Shown piece by piece: positions 27,639 through 36,525 of a DNA stretch of 64,000 nt. Every line of letters begins with the position of its first letter. Positions within the stretch are counted from its first letter, which is position 1. The notes beneath the pieces were generated by a model that was given only the letters and a program-made list of their open reading frames with translations, searched no databases and was not told the DNA's origin. The translations under genes were made by a program, and so were the position numbers. This DNA comes from Nocardioides sp. Kera G14 (lineage in GTDB: Bacteria; Actinomycetota; Actinomycetes; Propionibacteriales; Nocardioidaceae): contig NZ_CP085839.1 of the NCBI RefSeq assembly GCF_020715565.1, positions 2,666,001-2,730,000 of the forward strand, in the 5' to 3' direction.

Positions 27639-29191
27639 CGCACAATCTCCTTCGTTTGCGGCCACACCACACGCATCCGCGCCACCGCTGGATCTGGATT
27701 ATCGAACATGTCGACGCCCGGAGCGATCTCGACATGCGCGACGGTGCCGCCCGCCGCCTCGATCTCCTTCGTGAGTACGCCGACATCGACCCGTTTCACC
27801 AGGGGCCGCGGCTCCGGGTCGATCACCAGGCCGCTCGACGCGGAGAACTCCAGCCACATGCTCTGGCCGCGCCGCAGCGCGGTCCTGCCGATCTGCCAGA
27901 GGTTGTCACGCGCGGCGTCGTCGAGGCAGCCGAGCAACTGACGGGAGTAGATCTCGCGGGGCTCCCGCGCGAGGATCGCGATCAGGTGGAGCACCTGGCG
28001 ACTCTCGTTCATGATCACCTGCGACATGTGCCGGTTGGGGAGCAGCTTCGGCGAGGCACCGAGGCGCTTCTTGAGCGCCATGGTCTCGACCTTGGACCGA
28101 CGCGAGTAGTCGCTCGAGCGGACCCGGTGGCCCTGCAGCGCGAACCACACGGCGTCGCGACCGTTGCCGGCGCCGAGCTCCATCACGGCCGCGTCGGCCG
28201 GGATCTGGCGGTGCACCCACTCGGCGAAGTCCGAGCCGGTCGTCGGCACCGGGGACTTCCGGCCGGCAGTGCCGCGCAGCAGAATCGTCCAGTCGCCCAT
28301 GCGGTCGCGGAAGCCGCGCAGCCAGCCGTCGAGCCTGGTCATGATGAGCGGGTCGATGTACGGCGTGTAGCCGGGGTCCGGGACCCGCCACGTCGGGCCG
28401 TAGAGGTAGGCGAGCATCGCCTCCGGGTTCGCCGGGGCTAAGAGCTCGTGGCCGTCGAGCGTGACGGTCGTCAGCGGCCACAGGTCGGCGGCGTCGTACG
28501 GACCGCCGTGCTCACCGAGGACGTAGAACCAGTCCCCGATCCAGAACGAGGAGAAGACGTCGATGTGGCAGTTGCGGCCGTCCGAGAGCGGCCAGATGAC
28601 CTTGAGGTCGCCGCCGGACATGCGGAGCACGTCCCAGCCGAGCCCCTTGAGGGTCCGCTCGATGCGGAAGGTCTCGGCGATGATGTCGGCGGGAGCGGTG
28701 TGGCGCGAGGTGTAGCAGACGTCGGTGTCGGAGTCGTGGCCGAGCATCCGGCCCTCGCGCACCGCACCGAGGAGCGCGCCGTAACCGAGCCAGGCCGCGA
28801 CGCCGCACTGCTCGTTGAGCGCGGCGATGACCGTCTTCGTGCCCTCGAGGATCTCGTCCTTGATCTCCTGCGCGGTCGACGCGAAGGAGCGGGTGAGGTG
28901 GCCCATCCGGTCGATGGCGTACGGCAGGCCGTCGCTGTCGACGAACGCGACCCGCGTCGCCGCGTCGGACGGCGTACCGAAGGTGTACTCCTCGTCGAGG
29001 AACGTCTCACCGTCATGCGTCGCGGCACGGACCCGCGTCGTGCCGTCGAGGAACGGGCGCAGCACGTCGGGCCACTCGACCTTGCGGCCGGTCGGGCGGA
29101 AGGACCAGATGTGGCGGTCGTCGAAGAAGACCATGACCGCCGGGGCGCCCGCCTTCACACCCGGAAGGTGCAGCCCCTGGTCGTCGATCAA
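27635..29191 (-). CDS. LicD-like phosphotransferase fused to SAM methyltransferase (paralog 3, first in operon)
   Basis: 518 residues. N-terminal domain with MVFFDDRHIWSFRPTGR; LicD block GYGALLGAVREGRMLGHDSDTDVCYTS (Asp153, 155, 157) and CHIDVFSSF; methyltransferase motif I VMELGAGNGRDAVWF with VRSSDYS. It starts at a TTG that overlaps the stop of the cytidylyltransferase gene (TTGA), a tight coupling that favours this start. The first acidic residue of motif I is Glu rather than Asp, as in many methyltransferases. Divergence from paralogs 1 and 2 is spread along the whole length, suggesting an old triplication with retained function. Confidence 0.85.
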   Translation of the reverse strand: MIDDQGLHLPGVKAGAPAVMVFFDDRHIWSFRPTGRKVEWPDVLRPFLDGTTRVRAATHDGETFLDEEYTFGTPSDAATRVAFVDSDGLPYAIDRMGHLTRSFASTAQEIKDEILEGTKTVIAALNEQCGVAAWLGYGALLGAVREGRMLGHDSDTDVCYTSRHTAPADIIAETFRIERTLKGLGWDVLRMSGGDLKVIWPLSDGRNCHIDVFSSFWIGDWFYVLGEHGGPYDAADLWPLTTVTLDGHELLAPANPEAMLAYLYGPTWRVPDPGYTPYIDPLIMTRLDGWLRGFRDRMGDWTILLRGTAGRKSPVPTTGSDFAEWVHRQIPADAAVMELGAGNGRDAVWFALQGHRVRSSDYSRRSKVETMALKKRLGASPKLLPNRHMSQVIMNESRQVLHLIAILAREPREIYSRQLLGCLDDAARDNLWQIGRTALRRGQSMWLEFSASSGLVIDPEPRPLVKRVDVGVLTKEIEAAGGTVAHVEIAPGVDMFDNPDPAVARMRVVWPQTKEIVR

Positions 29192-29643
29192 GAAGCGGCC
29201 TCAGCGGCGCGCTTGAGGTGCTGGCGCAGCGCGGTGCTGGACGTCTGGATGGAGTAGGGGAAGTAGCAGACCTCGACGCCGACCTCGGCCATCTCCGCCT
29301 CGAGCTTCGCGCCCTTGGGCGTGCCCTTCCAGTCGTCTCCCTTGAAGAGCCGGTGGAACTGCACATCGCGCCAGGCGTCGCGCTTGTCCAGGCTCGTCTC
29401 GACGTAGGTGGCGTCGACGATGCCGATGGCATCGACGATGGCCTCGCGCTCCTCGAGCGGAACCGTCGGCCGGATGCCCTTGCCCAGCTCGCACATCTCG
29501 TCCGACACGACGCCGGCGACGAGGACGTCGCAGCGGCTGCGGGCCTGGCGGAGCATGTTGAGGTGCCCGACGTGGAAGAGGTCGAAGACGCCCGGCACGT
29601 AGCCGATGATCTTCCCGCTCTGGGCGCCGGTCGAGTCACTCAC
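29188..29643 (-). CDS. TagD/LicC-like cytidylyltransferase, first gene of the LicD operon
   Basis: 151 residues of the small nucleotidyltransferase fold: IIGYVPGVFDLFHVGHLNML holds the HxGH nucleotide-binding motif, and SIQTSSTALRQHL matches the ISSTxLR-type end motif. Relatives make CDP-glycerol (TagD) or other CDP-alcohols (such as CDP-ethanolamine) for teichoic-acid-type polymers. Being coupled to LicD-type transferases suggests it makes their CDP-linked donor. The alcohol cannot be read from sequence. The start GTG at 29643 is divergent from ligC, with 32 bases between; no ribosome site is obvious. Confidence 0.85.
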   Translation of the reverse strand: MSDSTGAQSGKIIGYVPGVFDLFHVGHLNMLRQARSRCDVLVAGVVSDEMCELGKGIRPTVPLEEREAIVDAIGIVDATYVETSLDKRDAWRDVQFHRLFKGDDWKGTPKGAKLEAEMAEVGVEVCYFPYSIQTSSTALRQHLKRAAEAAS

Positions 29644-29675
29644 GCAGGTCAGGCTATCGCCCTAGTCTGAAAATC

Positions 29676-30755
<1,080 letters not shown>

Positions 30756-30765
30756 GTTTCGGGAC

Positions 30766-31311
30766 ATGAGCTACGACGTCGTACTGCTGGTCGAACAGGC
30801 CCTCTCCCCCGCCGACGCCACCCAGGTGTGCTCGCTCCACCAGGAGATCGCGGACGAGGGCGAAGGGCCCGTGGTGTACCACGTGCTGCTGCCGATGGAG
30901 GACGCCGCGGCCCGGATCGAGGCCTCGCTCGGCACGCTGTCCGGCGGCGGCATGGTCGGCTCACCGTCCCTGCTGCTCGACTCCGTCGACTTCGACGACG
31001 TACGTCGTGAGTGCCTGGACGAGGCGAACGCCGCCCTGCAGAAGTCGCTCGCCGCGTTGCGCGGCGTGGGCGCCACCGCCGAGGGCCAGGTCGTCGACGC
31101 GGTCCCGGTCGAGGCGCTCAAGGCGAAGGTGGCCGAGGTCGACGGCCGCGAGGCGATCGTCCTGACCGCGCCGCACGTGGTGGCGGAGTTCTTCCACGTC
31201 GACTGGACACACCAGGCCCGGCGCGCCCTCGATGTGCCCGTGCTGCACCTGCTCGAGCGGGAGAACTTCGACGAGCAGGCCGGCGAGGGCGAAGGCATCA
31301 CCGGCGTCTGA
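30766..31311 (+). CDS. Universal-stress-like alpha/beta protein, function unknown
   Basis: 181 residues from the ATG at 30766, ten bases after the ligC stop. It starts SYDVVLLVEQALSPADATQV and has a paired half ending EAIVLTAPHVVAEFFHVDWT and RALDVPVLHLLERENFD, a beta-alpha layout like the UspA fold. No GxGxxGS ATP-binding motif is visible, so it is at best a non-ATP-binding relative. Probably cotranscribed with ligC; a role in DNA repair is unproven. Two hairpins follow it. Confidence 0.65.
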   Translation: MSYDVVLLVEQALSPADATQVCSLHQEIADEGEGPVVYHVLLPMEDAAARIEASLGTLSGGGMVGSPSLLLDSVDFDDVRRECLDEANAALQKSLAALRGVGATAEGQVVDAVPVEALKAKVAEVDGREAIVLTAPHVVAEFFHVDWTHQARRALDVPVLHLLERENFDEQAGEGEGITGV

Positions 31312-31365
31312 CGCTGCTAGGCTCGGTGCCGCGCACCGGGCCGACAGGCTCGCTTAGTGGGGGTG

Positions 31366-31438
31366 TCTCGCATCGGGGGATGCGGGACCACTAGTGCCTT
31401 GTGAGGGCCTGATGATCGGGGGATCGTCAGGCCCTCAC
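31366..31438. terminator. Two tandem GGGG-loop hairpins, bidirectional terminator
   Basis: Stem 1: 31366-31387, 9 bp (one G-T) around GGGG. Stem 2: 31401-31438, 17 bp (one G-T) around GGGG, closed by GATC/GATC. They lie between the convergent Usp-like and Prim-PolC genes and could serve both. Both loops are centred on ATCGGGGGAT. Confidence 0.8.
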
Positions 31439-31439
31439 G

Positions 31440-32561
31440 TCATGTGCCGATCCGGTTGCCCTCGTCGTCCCAGTGGTCGGCGCGCTTCTTGCTGGGCTGG
31501 ACGCGCGGGGGCTCGCCGGGCATCTTCGGGTAGTCGGGCGGGAAGTTCGTCTCGACGCCGTCCCAGAGGGCCATCAGCGGCTCGAGGTCGTGGTGTACGT
31601 CGTCCATCCCCTGCCACGGGTCACGCTCGGAGACCAGCGGGGGGACGGTGACGAGGTTGAGCTCCTTGGGATCGGCGAGCGACTCGAGCTCGTCCCACGT
31701 GATCGGCGTCGAGACCGGCGCACCGGACTTGGCGCGGAGCGAGTAGGCCGAGGCGATGGTGCGGTCGCGGTTGTTCTGGTTGAAGTCGATGAAGATGCGG
31801 TCGCCGCGCTCCTCCTTCCACCAGTTCACGGTGACGCCGTCCGGGTCTCGCCGCGACAGCTCCTGGCCGATGCCGATCGCCGCGTGGCGGACGTCCTCGA
31901 AGGAGTGCGCGGGCTCGATCCGGACATAGAGATGGAGCCCGCGGTTGCCGGAGGTCTTGAGATAGCCGGTCACACCGAGCTCGGCCAACAGCTCGCGCGC
32001 GGCCACGGCCACCCGCTTCGCGTCGGCGAACCCCGTGGCTCCATAGGGGTCGAAGTCCAGGCGCAGTTCGTCGGGGTGGTCCAGCGACGCGGCGTCGGGA
32101 CCTCGTCGGACCGGCCACGGATGGAAGGTGAGGGTGCCCATCTGCGCGGCCCAGACGAGGGCGGCGGGTTCGGTCGGGCAGAGCTCGTCCTGGGTGCGGC
32201 CGGAAGGGAAGGTGACGTGAGCGGTCTCGACATAGTCGGGCGCGCCCTTGGGGAGCACCTTCTGGAAGAAGCCGTCACCGGCCGTGGCCTTGGGGCCGTG
32301 GTACTCCGGGCGGCCGTCTCGGATCGGGGTCGCGAGCTGCATGCCCTCGCGCCAGCCGTCCGGCCAGCGCTCCAGCGCACACGGCCGGAGCCCGATCGAG
32401 CGCATCATCGGATCGCCGACGGTGGCGTAGTACTCCGCCACCATCAGCTTGGTGACCTCCGGCGTCCGCTCGGTCGCCTCGTAGATCACCCGACCCGGGC
32501 TCGAGATCCGGACCTCGCGCTCTCCCACGGAGAGGTATGCGGCGTCATCTCGCTTGGCCAT
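31440..32561 (-). CDS. Prim-PolC (LigD polymerase-domain-like primase-polymerase)
   Basis: 373 residues of the archaeo-eukaryotic primase fold, as in the LigD polymerase domain. ELRLDFDPYG supplies the two metal Asp residues, LKTSGNRGLHLYVRI the SxRGxH-type nucleotide contact, and IFIDFNQNNRDRTIASAYSLR the third acidic site and following motif. Stand-alone members fill short gaps with ribonucleotides alongside LigC. The ATG at 32561 is chosen; an earlier start would overlap the msrB 5' end. The tail is Lys/Arg-rich (PSKKRADHWDDEGNRIGT), as often seen in actinobacterial members. Confidence 0.9.
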   Translation of the reverse strand: MAKRDDAAYLSVGEREVRISSPGRVIYEATERTPEVTKLMVAEYYATVGDPMMRSIGLRPCALERWPDGWREGMQLATPIRDGRPEYHGPKATAGDGFFQKVLPKGAPDYVETAHVTFPSGRTQDELCPTEPAALVWAAQMGTLTFHPWPVRRGPDAASLDHPDELRLDFDPYGATGFADAKRVAVAARELLAELGVTGYLKTSGNRGLHLYVRIEPAHSFEDVRHAAIGIGQELSRRDPDGVTVNWWKEERGDRIFIDFNQNNRDRTIASAYSLRAKSGAPVSTPITWDELESLADPKELNLVTVPPLVSERDPWQGMDDVHHDLEPLMALWDGVETNFPPDYPKMPGEPPRVQPSKKRADHWDDEGNRIGT

Positions 32562-32580
32562 GAGGCCTAACCTAGAGGGC

Positions 32581-32979
32581 GTGGGATACAACGTGGAGAA
32601 GTCTGACGAGGAGTGGCGCGAGGAGCTCTCGCCCGAGGAGTACGCGGTGCTGCGTCAGGCCGGCACGGAGCGTGCCTTCACCGGTGAGTACACCGACACC
32701 GAGACCCGCGGGATGTACGTCTGCAAGGCCTGCGACGCCGCGCTCTTCGAGTCCGACACGAAGTTCCACTCCGGCTGTGGCTGGCCGTCGTTCTACCAGC
32801 CGATCACCGACACGATCGAGTACATCGAGGACAACAGCCACGGCATGAAGCGCGTCGAGGTGCGGTGTGCCAACTGCGGCTCCCACCTCGGCCACGTCTT
32901 CCCCGACGGCTACGGCACGCCGACCGGCGACCGCTACTGCATCAACTCGATCAGCCTCAAGCTCAACACCGCGGAGTGA
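32581..32979 (+). CDS. msrB: Peptide-methionine (R)-S-oxide reductase MsrB
   Basis: Repairs methionine-R-sulfoxide in proteins with thioredoxin. 132 residues from the GTG at 32581. Zinc Cys pairs CKAC (48, 51) and CANC (96, 99), substrate block FHSGCGWPSF, SHLGHVFPDG and the catalytic Cys120 in DRYCINSISL are intact. It is divergent from Prim-PolC with 19 bases between. msrB near hemQ and hemG is also seen in mycobacteria. Confidence 0.96.
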   Translation: MGYNVEKSDEEWREELSPEEYAVLRQAGTERAFTGEYTDTETRGMYVCKACDAALFESDTKFHSGCGWPSFYQPITDTIEYIEDNSHGMKRVEVRCANCGSHLGHVFPDGYGTPTGDRYCINSISLKLNTAE

Positions 32980-33013
32980 GCCCCGCGGCACGCCGTGCCG
33001 CTAACGTCAGGGC

Positions 33014-33241
33014 ATGCGCATCGCGATGTGGTCGAGGCCTCGCAACCTCTCCACCGCGATGATGCGCGCCTTCGAGAACCGACCGGACTGCAGCGTCGTC
33101 GATGAGCCGTTCTACGCGGCCTACCTGTCCGCGACCGGGCTCGACCACCCGGCACACGACGAGGTCATCGCCAGCCAGCCGACCGACTGGCGTGAGGTCG
33201 CCGAGCAGTTGACGACCGGCTGCGACTCGGTCGCGCGGTGA
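33014..33241 (+). pseudogene. 5' fragment of a sulfotransferase-like gene
   Basis: 75 residues: MRIAMWSRPRNLSTAMMRAF, then RPDCSVVDEPFYAAYLSATG and DHPAHDEVIASQPTDW, as at the N-terminus of PAPS-sulfotransferase-like proteins, which usually run to about 240 residues. The frame stops at 33241, inside what should be the first third. The next 50 bases read in another frame as SIDPEGVFVANHGIR and a stop, which looks like the C-terminus of an unrelated protein, possibly a flavin-linked oxidase. A deletion joining two genes is likely. Confidence 0.65.
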
Positions 33242-33303
33242 CGTCGATCGACCCCGAGGGCGTCTTCGTCGCCAACCACGGGATCCGCTGATCGCCGACG
33301 CTT

Positions 33304-33347
33304 GGGTGAACGGTCCGGGCACCTCCGGGTGCTCGGACCGTTCACCC
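33304..33347. terminator. Long GC-rich hairpin terminator
   Basis: GGGTGAACGGTCCG pairs perfectly with CGGACCGTTCACCC, and the interior GGCACC/GGGTGC continues the stem; CTTT follows on the plus strand. It lies just after the sulfotransferase remnant and 12 bases from the stop of the convergent SCO6745-like gene, so it can end both. Confidence 0.8.
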
Positions 33348-33359
33348 TTTCGGCAGGCG

Positions 33360-34232
33360 TCAGAAGGCGTTGAGATCCAGGCCCGTCGGTGTCGGGTTGG
33401 GCAGCTCACCACTCGCGACGATCGCCGCGCGCAACGGGTGTACCTGCTCGACGAGCTCCTCGATCTCCGCCTCGCTCAGGACGTCGTACGCCGACGCCGC
33501 CAGGCTGTCCGTGGCGTCCTCGATCTCGGCCTTCACCTCGGCCCCGCGCGTGGACAGTGACCCGTCATCGTCGAGGAGGCCGCGCCCGGTGAGGGCGGCC
33601 TGGCATGCGGCCCACTCCTCGGGCGTGAAGTTCCGGGTCCTCTCGTAGGCCTTGGCCGGCAGACCGATCTGCGCGGCGTGGAAGACGTGCGACTCCCGGC
33701 CCTCGATGCCATGGGCCAGGAGCGCCGCGACGTGACCGTCACCGCGGTGTTCGCGGAGCAGGGTCGCGGCATGCCACAACCGGCCCAGGACATCGTCGGG
33801 CACCGGGACGGAGCGGTGGGCGGCGAAGAGTGCGCGCCCCTCGAGCGGGGCGGCGAGCGCTGCCCGGAGGGCGAGCTCGGCGGCGCGCTCGAGGTCGGGG
33901 ACGGGGCCGCCGGTGAGCTCCGCGGCGTGGCGCGCCAGCGCCGCCGTCGACCCTTGGAGCCGCGCCGTCAATGCCACCTCGGGAGGCGCGAACGACCACG
34001 CGTCGGGCAACGCCTTGGCCACGTGCTCGGGCGCGAAGTTGTAGAAGAGCGCCTGCACGACCTCGGCTGACGCCGCACCCAAAGGAGCCGAGCGCTGGGC
34101 GAAGTAGCCCATCCAGTAGCCCTTGTAACCGACCTCCTTCAGCGCCGACAAGGCCTCGGGTGCGAAGTAGCAGACGACGTGGATCGGCTCGAGGAGGGCC
34201 CACATACGGCGGGCGGTGGCGGGTTCGGTCAT
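33360..34232 (-). CDS. SCO6745-family protein, helical, function unknown
   Basis: 290 residues starting MTEPATARRMWALLEPIHVVCYFAPEAL, with KGYWMGYFAQRSAPLG and VQALFYNFAP; this matches the SCO6745-type family of actinobacteria, in which the end (TPEEWAACQAALTGRGLLDD, then STRGAEVKAEIEDATDSLA) looks like a winged-helix module. No enzyme motif is visible. Longer frames upstream overlap the toxin-antitoxin promoter and are not preferred. Confidence 0.7.
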   Translation of the reverse strand: MTEPATARRMWALLEPIHVVCYFAPEALSALKEVGYKGYWMGYFAQRSAPLGAASAEVVQALFYNFAPEHVAKALPDAWSFAPPEVALTARLQGSTAALARHAAELTGGPVPDLERAAELALRAALAAPLEGRALFAAHRSVPVPDDVLGRLWHAATLLREHRGDGHVAALLAHGIEGRESHVFHAAQIGLPAKAYERTRNFTPEEWAACQAALTGRGLLDDDGSLSTRGAEVKAEIEDATDSLAASAYDVLSEAEIEELVEQVHPLRAAIVASGELPNPTPTGLDLNAF

Positions 34233-34256
34233 GGCGGACAAACTAGGGCGCACCGG

Positions 34257-34276
34257 CCGTAGCACGCGTGCTACGG
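34257..34276. promoter_or_regulatory. Perfect 20-bp palindromic operator of the toxin-antitoxin pair
   Basis: CCGTAGCACGCGTGCTACGG is a perfect palindrome ending seven bases before the antitoxin ATG. Phd/YefM antitoxins bind palindromes overlapping their own promoter, so this is the likely autoregulation site. It also lies 24 bases from the divergent SCO6745-like start and may affect that gene. Confidence 0.75.
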
Positions 34277-34283
34277 TGACCAC

Positions 34284-34559
34284 ATGTCGGCGCTTCCGCA
34301 TGAGCACGGCCCAAGGACCATCTCGCACCGGGAGCTGCGCAACAACAGCGCGCAGGTCCTCCGCGACGTCGAGGCCGGCGAGACCTTCATCATTACGAAC
34401 AACGGGCGTCCGGTCGCTCAGTTGATGCCGCCCGGAAGCCCGCTCCTGCCGATTGCCGTGCCCCGCGATCCGAGCGTGCGCGCAACCGACCTGGTGAGCC
34501 ACACGGCGAGCAGGCCGTCGAAGGAGATCTTGGACGAACTGCGAGAGGAGCGGGTCTGA
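34284..34559 (+). CDS. Phd/YefM-type antitoxin
   Basis: 91 residues. The N-terminal DNA-binding fold shows TISHRELRNNSAQVLRDVEAGETFIITNNGRPVAQL, the standard Phd/YefM pattern. The C-terminal tail (ASRPSKEILDELREERV) would wrap the toxin. Its stop shares a base with the toxin start (TGATG). A strong palindrome lies in its leader. Confidence 0.92.
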   Translation: MSALPHEHGPRTISHRELRNNSAQVLRDVEAGETFIITNNGRPVAQLMPPGSPLLPIAVPRDPSVRATDLVSHTASRPSKEILDELREERV

Positions 34560-34951
34560 TGTACCTCGTCTATGTGGATACGTCGTGCGCGGCGAAGGTC
34601 CTCCTGCAGGAGACGGAGACAGCCCGCATCAAGAAATGGCTGGAGGAGAGTGGTTTCACCTTCGTCTCGAGCCGCCTGCTGGAAACGGAGATCCGACGCG
34701 TCGCGGCACGAGAAGGTATCGAGCAGACTGCTGCCACAGCTCTGCTGGCGCGTTTCGACCTCTTCGATGTCGCCCAGACCGCGTTTCGCGGCGCCGGAAT
34801 GTACCCGGATCCTCTCGTCAGGTCACTCGACGCCCTCCACCTCACGATGGCCGCTCTGATCGGCGCACAGGCTATGGCGACGTACGACGACCGGATGGCC
34901 GAGGCGGCACAGCAGATGGGCCTGGCGGTTGTCCTCCCGGACGCCGCCTGA
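34559..34951 (+). CDS. PIN-domain toxin (VapC-like)
   Basis: 130 residues. PIN-domain acidic residues are in place: YVDTSC (Asp7), LLETEIRR (Glu42/44), SLDALHL (Asp91) and ATYDDRM (Asp110/111). VapC-type PIN toxins cut tRNA or rRNA; the target here is unknown. Pairing of a PIN toxin with a Phd-type antitoxin is common in actinobacteria. It ends 12 bases before the convergent hemQ stop. Confidence 0.9.
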   Translation: MYLVYVDTSCAAKVLLQETETARIKKWLEESGFTFVSSRLLETEIRRVAAREGIEQTAATALLARFDLFDVAQTAFRGAGMYPDPLVRSLDALHLTMAALIGAQAMATYDDRMAEAAQQMGLAVVLPDAA

Positions 34952-34963
34952 GCCGAGGCAGCG

Positions 34964-35701
34964 TCAGGGAAGCTGCGCGAGCAGCGTGGCGACGTCGATC
35001 CGGCGGCCGGTGTAGAACGGCACCTCTTCGCGCACGTGGCGGCGCGTCTCGGAGCCGCGCAGGTGGCGCATCAGGTCGACGATCCGGCCGAGGTCGTCGG
35101 CCTCGAAGGCGAGGATCCACTCGTAGTCGCCGAGCGCGAAGGACTGCACCGTGTTGGCGCGGACGTCGGGGTAGTCGCGGCCCATCTGGCCGTGCTCGGC
35201 GAGGAGGCGTCGGCGCTCGGTCTCCTCGAGCAGGTACCACTCGTACGAGCGGACGAAGGGGTAGACGGCGACGTACCCATGCGCGCGCTCGTCGGCGAGG
35301 AACGCCGGGAGGTGGCTCCGGTTGAACTCGGCCGGTCGGTGCATCGCCATCTGGGACCAGACCGGGGCGAGCCGCCCACCGAAGGCCGTGCGGCGGAAGG
35401 CGTGGTAGGCCTCCTGGAGCTCGTCGGACGTCGTGGCGTGCCACCAGATCATCACGTCGGCGTCGGCACGGAGACCGGCGACGTCGTAGACGCCGCGGAT
35501 CTTCACGTCACGGGCCTCGAGGTCGGCGAGGAACTGCTCGAGCTCAGCGGTCTCGGACGTCCGGGTGACCTCGTCGGCGCCCATCGCCCGCTCCAGGCGG
35601 AAGACCGACCACATCGTGAAGCGCTGGGTCTCGTTGAGCTCGTTGATCCGCGCCGCGTTGGACTTGAGGTGGGCCTGCGGGTCGTTGCTGGTCTCGGTCA
35701 C
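34964..35701 (-). CDS. hemQ: Coproheme decarboxylase HemQ (chlorite-dismutase-like)
   Basis: Last step of the coproporphyrin-dependent haem pathway of Gram-positive bacteria. 245 residues with the actinobacterial HemQ pattern: RFTMWSVFRLERAMG, VYDVAGLRADADVMIWWHAT, AVYPFVRSYEWYLLEETERR (Tyr needed for decarboxylation), GRDYPDVRANTVQSFALGDYEWILAFE. In related genomes it follows hemG directly; here about 4.9 kb of sulfonate genes separates them. Confidence 0.95.
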   Translation of the reverse strand: MTETSNDPQAHLKSNAARINELNETQRFTMWSVFRLERAMGADEVTRTSETAELEQFLADLEARDVKIRGVYDVAGLRADADVMIWWHATTSDELQEAYHAFRRTAFGGRLAPVWSQMAMHRPAEFNRSHLPAFLADERAHGYVAVYPFVRSYEWYLLEETERRRLLAEHGQMGRDYPDVRANTVQSFALGDYEWILAFEADDLGRIVDLMRHLRGSETRRHVREEVPFYTGRRIDVATLLAQLP

Positions 35702-35721
35702 CCGACCATTATCGGTCGCGC

Positions 35722-36525
35722 TCAGCTCGACCCTGCGTCGACCCCGATCGAGCTGCGCACGCGCGCGGCGAAGGCGACGAAGTCGGGGTCGGCACGCAAC
35801 TCCGCGGCGCTCGCGTCACGACGGGTGAAGTCGATGGCGTGGTCGTCGATGACGCGACCCGGCCGCGGGCTCATCACGAGGACGCGGGTGGCGAGCAGCG
35901 CGGCCTCCTCCACGCTGTGGGTGACGAGGACGACGGTCTTGCCGGTCTGCTTCCAGATCGTCCGGAGCTCCTCCTGGAGGCGCTCGCGGGTGAAGGTGTC
36001 GAGCGCGCCGAAGGGCTCGTCGAGCAGCAGCACCTCCGGGTCGGCGGCGAGGGCTCGGGCGATCTGGGTCCGCTGCTGCATCCCACCGGAGAGCTCGTAG
36101 ACCTGCCGGCCCGCGAAGTCCGAGAGCCCCACGCGGGCGAGCTCACGGGCGACGATCTCCCGGCGTTGGGCCCGCGGCAGCCCCTGGAGTTCGACGCCGA
36201 GCTCGACGTTGCGGGCGACGGAACGCCATGGCAGCAGCGACGACGACTGTTGGAAGACCACACCGCGCCGACGACCCGGCCCGACCACCACGGCATCGCC
36301 GAGGAGGACACATCCGTGGCTCGGCGGCCGCAGTCCGGCGAGGATCTCGAGCAGGGTCGACTTGCCGCAGCCCGACGGTCCGACGAGCGCCACGAAGGAG
36401 CCCGCCCCGATGGTCAGGCTCGTCTCCGTGAGGGCGTGCACCGGCTCGGCGCCACGCGAGCGGTAGGTGTGGCCGACCCCGTCCAGGACGAGGTCGGCCA
36501 CACCGGCGGCGACGGTGTCGCTCAC
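35722..36525 (-). CDS. ssuB: Sulfonate/taurine ABC transporter ATPase
   Basis: 267 residues. Walker [11 protein letters not shown]-loop VFQQSSSLLPWRSVARNV, signature LSGGMQQRTQIARAL, Walker B VLLLDEPFGALDTFTRERLQEEL and the H-loop VTHSVEEAALLATRVLVMSPRPG are typical of the TauB/SsuB group. It is the last gene of ssuDCAB, its GTG overlapping the ssuA stop (GTGA). Confidence 0.92.
   Translation of the reverse strand: MSDTVAAGVADLVLDGVGHTYRSRGAEPVHALTETSLTIGAGSFVALVGPSGCGKSTLLEILAGLRPPSHGCVLLGDAVVVGPGRRRGVVFQQSSSLLPWRSVARNVELGVELQGLPRAQRREIVARELARVGLSDFAGRQVYELSGGMQQRTQIARALAADPEVLLLDEPFGALDTFTRERLQEELRTIWKQTGKTVVLVTHSVEEAALLATRVLVMSPRPGRVIDDHAIDFTRRDASAAELRADPDFVAFAARVRSSIGVDAGSS

Noticed and set aside
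30766..31311. Ku or other NHEJ partner next to ligC
   Set aside because: The protein lacks Ku features and is too short; the beta-alpha pattern fits a Usp-like fold better.
33304..33347. PHO-type sites inside the hairpin (GGGTGAAC/GTTCACCC)
   Set aside because: They are simply the arms of a terminator stem between convergent gene ends, with no promoter nearby.
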